Below are positions 62,842-64,000 of a stretch of 64,000 nt of DNA, one piece after another. The position numbers and the translations under genes are program-made. How positions within the stretch are numbered: position 1 is the stretch's first letter; each line of letters opens with the position of its first letter. The stretch covers positions 248,001 through 312,000 of the forward strand of contig CATKHK010000055.1 in assembly GCA_949751835.1 (NCBI GenBank). Direction: 5' to 3'. Under the pieces are notes generated by a model, which was given only the letters and a program-made list of their open reading frames with translations, did not search any database and was not told the origin of the DNA. The stretch is from Blepharisma japonicum. Taxonomy: Eukaryota > Ciliophora > Heterotrichea > Heterotrichida > Blepharismidae.

Positions 62842-64000
62842 ATGAAATTATTAGCGCTTAATTTTGTCTCCTTTTTATTGTTTGCTGCTTCCGCATGTCC
62901 TAAAAATAGTAGCTCTGGCTCATGTATTGTTCCTACTTATAGCTTGATGATTGATGGGAAGGTATGTGCTGAAATTTGTCCTTCTAAATTTACTAAAGTC
63001 TGCACCACAACAGGAACAATTGTTTGTACAGCATGCAGCCTTCCAACTTCTCCCATTCTATTCCAGCTTGATTTTTCAGCAGTTCAGGATTTGACGGCAA
63101 CTTACATAGCAAATTTGATTAATTCTGGAGAGCATTGAAATAATCCTTCAGCAGTCCCTTATAGCTCGACTTCAAAAAGTGCTCCTCTTCCTACTCTAGA
63201 CCGTGGCTTTTATTTTGATCCAGCTTCATCAATATCATTTACTCCGGGATATATCGCGGCACTTTATTTTACAGTAAATGTTTGGATTTACCCTTTGAGT
63301 TCGGGACAAATTTTAACCTTTTTTTATAATTCTGGCTACTATATTGAATGCGCAGTAGGGGCAACAAATTTTATAATGAAAGCCATTTTGCAAAACTCGA
63401 ATGATTCTGGTGAAACTAGCGTAACAGCTTATAGTGATACATATGCTTCTGTTTGGCAAAAAGTATCGTTTCAGCTTGAACAAACATCTTGCAATCAAGT
63501 AAATTTAAAAATATATATAAACTCCAGCCCAATTCTGACTACTTTTTATAATTATGAAGCAAATTTTCCAATAGACGGAACTAATAAAAATATATGAAAA
63601 ATTGGAAAATTAATTGGAGGATCTGCTCCAGATTCTTTTCAAGGATTTTTATATTGGATTGAAGCGAGAAACGACTTGATTATTAATTATTCTACAATGG
63701 CAGTTAAAATAGAATGCAAAAATAAGCAATATTGGGATGGGACTTCTTGTCAAAATTGCAGTTCTACTTGTCCTAGCTGGCCTTGATGCATAAGAGGTGA
63801 TAGCTGCAGCACTTGCAATACAGTAAGTTGCGGTTCTTGCTCCGGATATTCTGCATCTATGTGCACATCATGTACCACAGGATCCTTACCTTATTGTTGT
63901 GATATTTTGGCTAGTGCTTGCACTTCAACTTGGCAAAGTACTTCATGCACTAATGGTATTAGTCCTATTAATGGGATTTGCTTATATGGGTGTCCTTATG
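62842..64000 (+). CDS. Cysteine-rich / LamG-like surface protein (family member J), 3' part outside window
   Basis: Tandem duplicate of the gene at 54739. It starts at ATG 62842 with the signal peptide MKLLALNFVSFLLFAASA, and the mature chain begins CPKNS. The N-cap and first LamG-like module match gene I at most residues (SPILFQLDF, PLPTLDRGFYFDP, SGYYIECAVG, FQGFLYWIEARNDL), and the first cysteine block follows. TGA codons at about 63136, 63595 and 63784 are read as Trp. The frame is open to base 64000, so the remaining modules and any membrane domain lie outside the window. Several Trp codons differ from gene I only as TGA versus TGG, which supports the code assignment. Confidence 0.9.

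Overview
The window reads as macronuclear DNA of a heterotrich ciliate, most likely Blepharisma or a close relative. TGA is read as tryptophan throughout: many long frames are broken only by TGA, usually at positions where related modules carry TGG. TAA and TAG both act as stops, and TAG ends the electron-transfer flavoprotein dehydrogenase gene at exactly the expected C-terminus. Coding frames are also broken by 15-16 nt introns of the form GTA...TAG, a heterotrich hallmark. The DNA is AT-rich, genes are tightly packed on both strands, and intergenic DNA is very AT-rich. The genus is an inference; the code and introns are seen directly.

Layout: (1) 1-1300 (-), GH38 alpha-mannosidase, running off the left edge. 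(2) 2736-4877 (+), membrane hybrid histidine kinase. (3) 5365-9216 (-), ETF-ubiquinone oxidoreductase, a small membrane protein and a probable mitochondrial helical-repeat protein. (4) 9476-26134 (+), two huge cysteine-rich/LamG-like multi-pass membrane proteins. (5) 26259-36028 (-), a full ABCB transporter, a small acidic protein, a coiled-coil protein with UVR-like motifs, and an F-box protein whose C-terminal half looks like cullin repeats. (6) 36640-51908 (-), a third surface protein of about 5,080 codons with one apparent frameshift. (7) 52018-54081 (-), mitochondrial IF-2. (8) 54739-64000 (+), two tandem family members; the second leaves the right edge.

The dominant system is the surface-protein family: five members fill about 39 kb of 64 kb. 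Each has a signal peptide, an N-terminal cap, alternating furin-like cysteine-rich and LamG-like beta-sandwich modules (4 to 13 copies), and, in the four complete members, a juxtamembrane Ig-like domain and a shared multi-pass membrane domain that recalls fungal Flc/TRP-like proteins. Near-identical internal duplications, alternating higher-order modules, a conversion-like tract between the tandem pair and one 15-nt intron at a homologous site in three of four genes show active expansion. A role as surface receptors, adhesins or channels is inferred; their ligands are unknown.

The other genes are ordinary cell functions: lysosomal or Golgi glycan trimming, signalling, mitochondrial electron transfer and translation, export, and probably vesicle traffic and ubiquitination. 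No tRNA, rRNA, CRISPR array, telomere or intact mobile element was seen. Coordinates of spliced genes include their introns.
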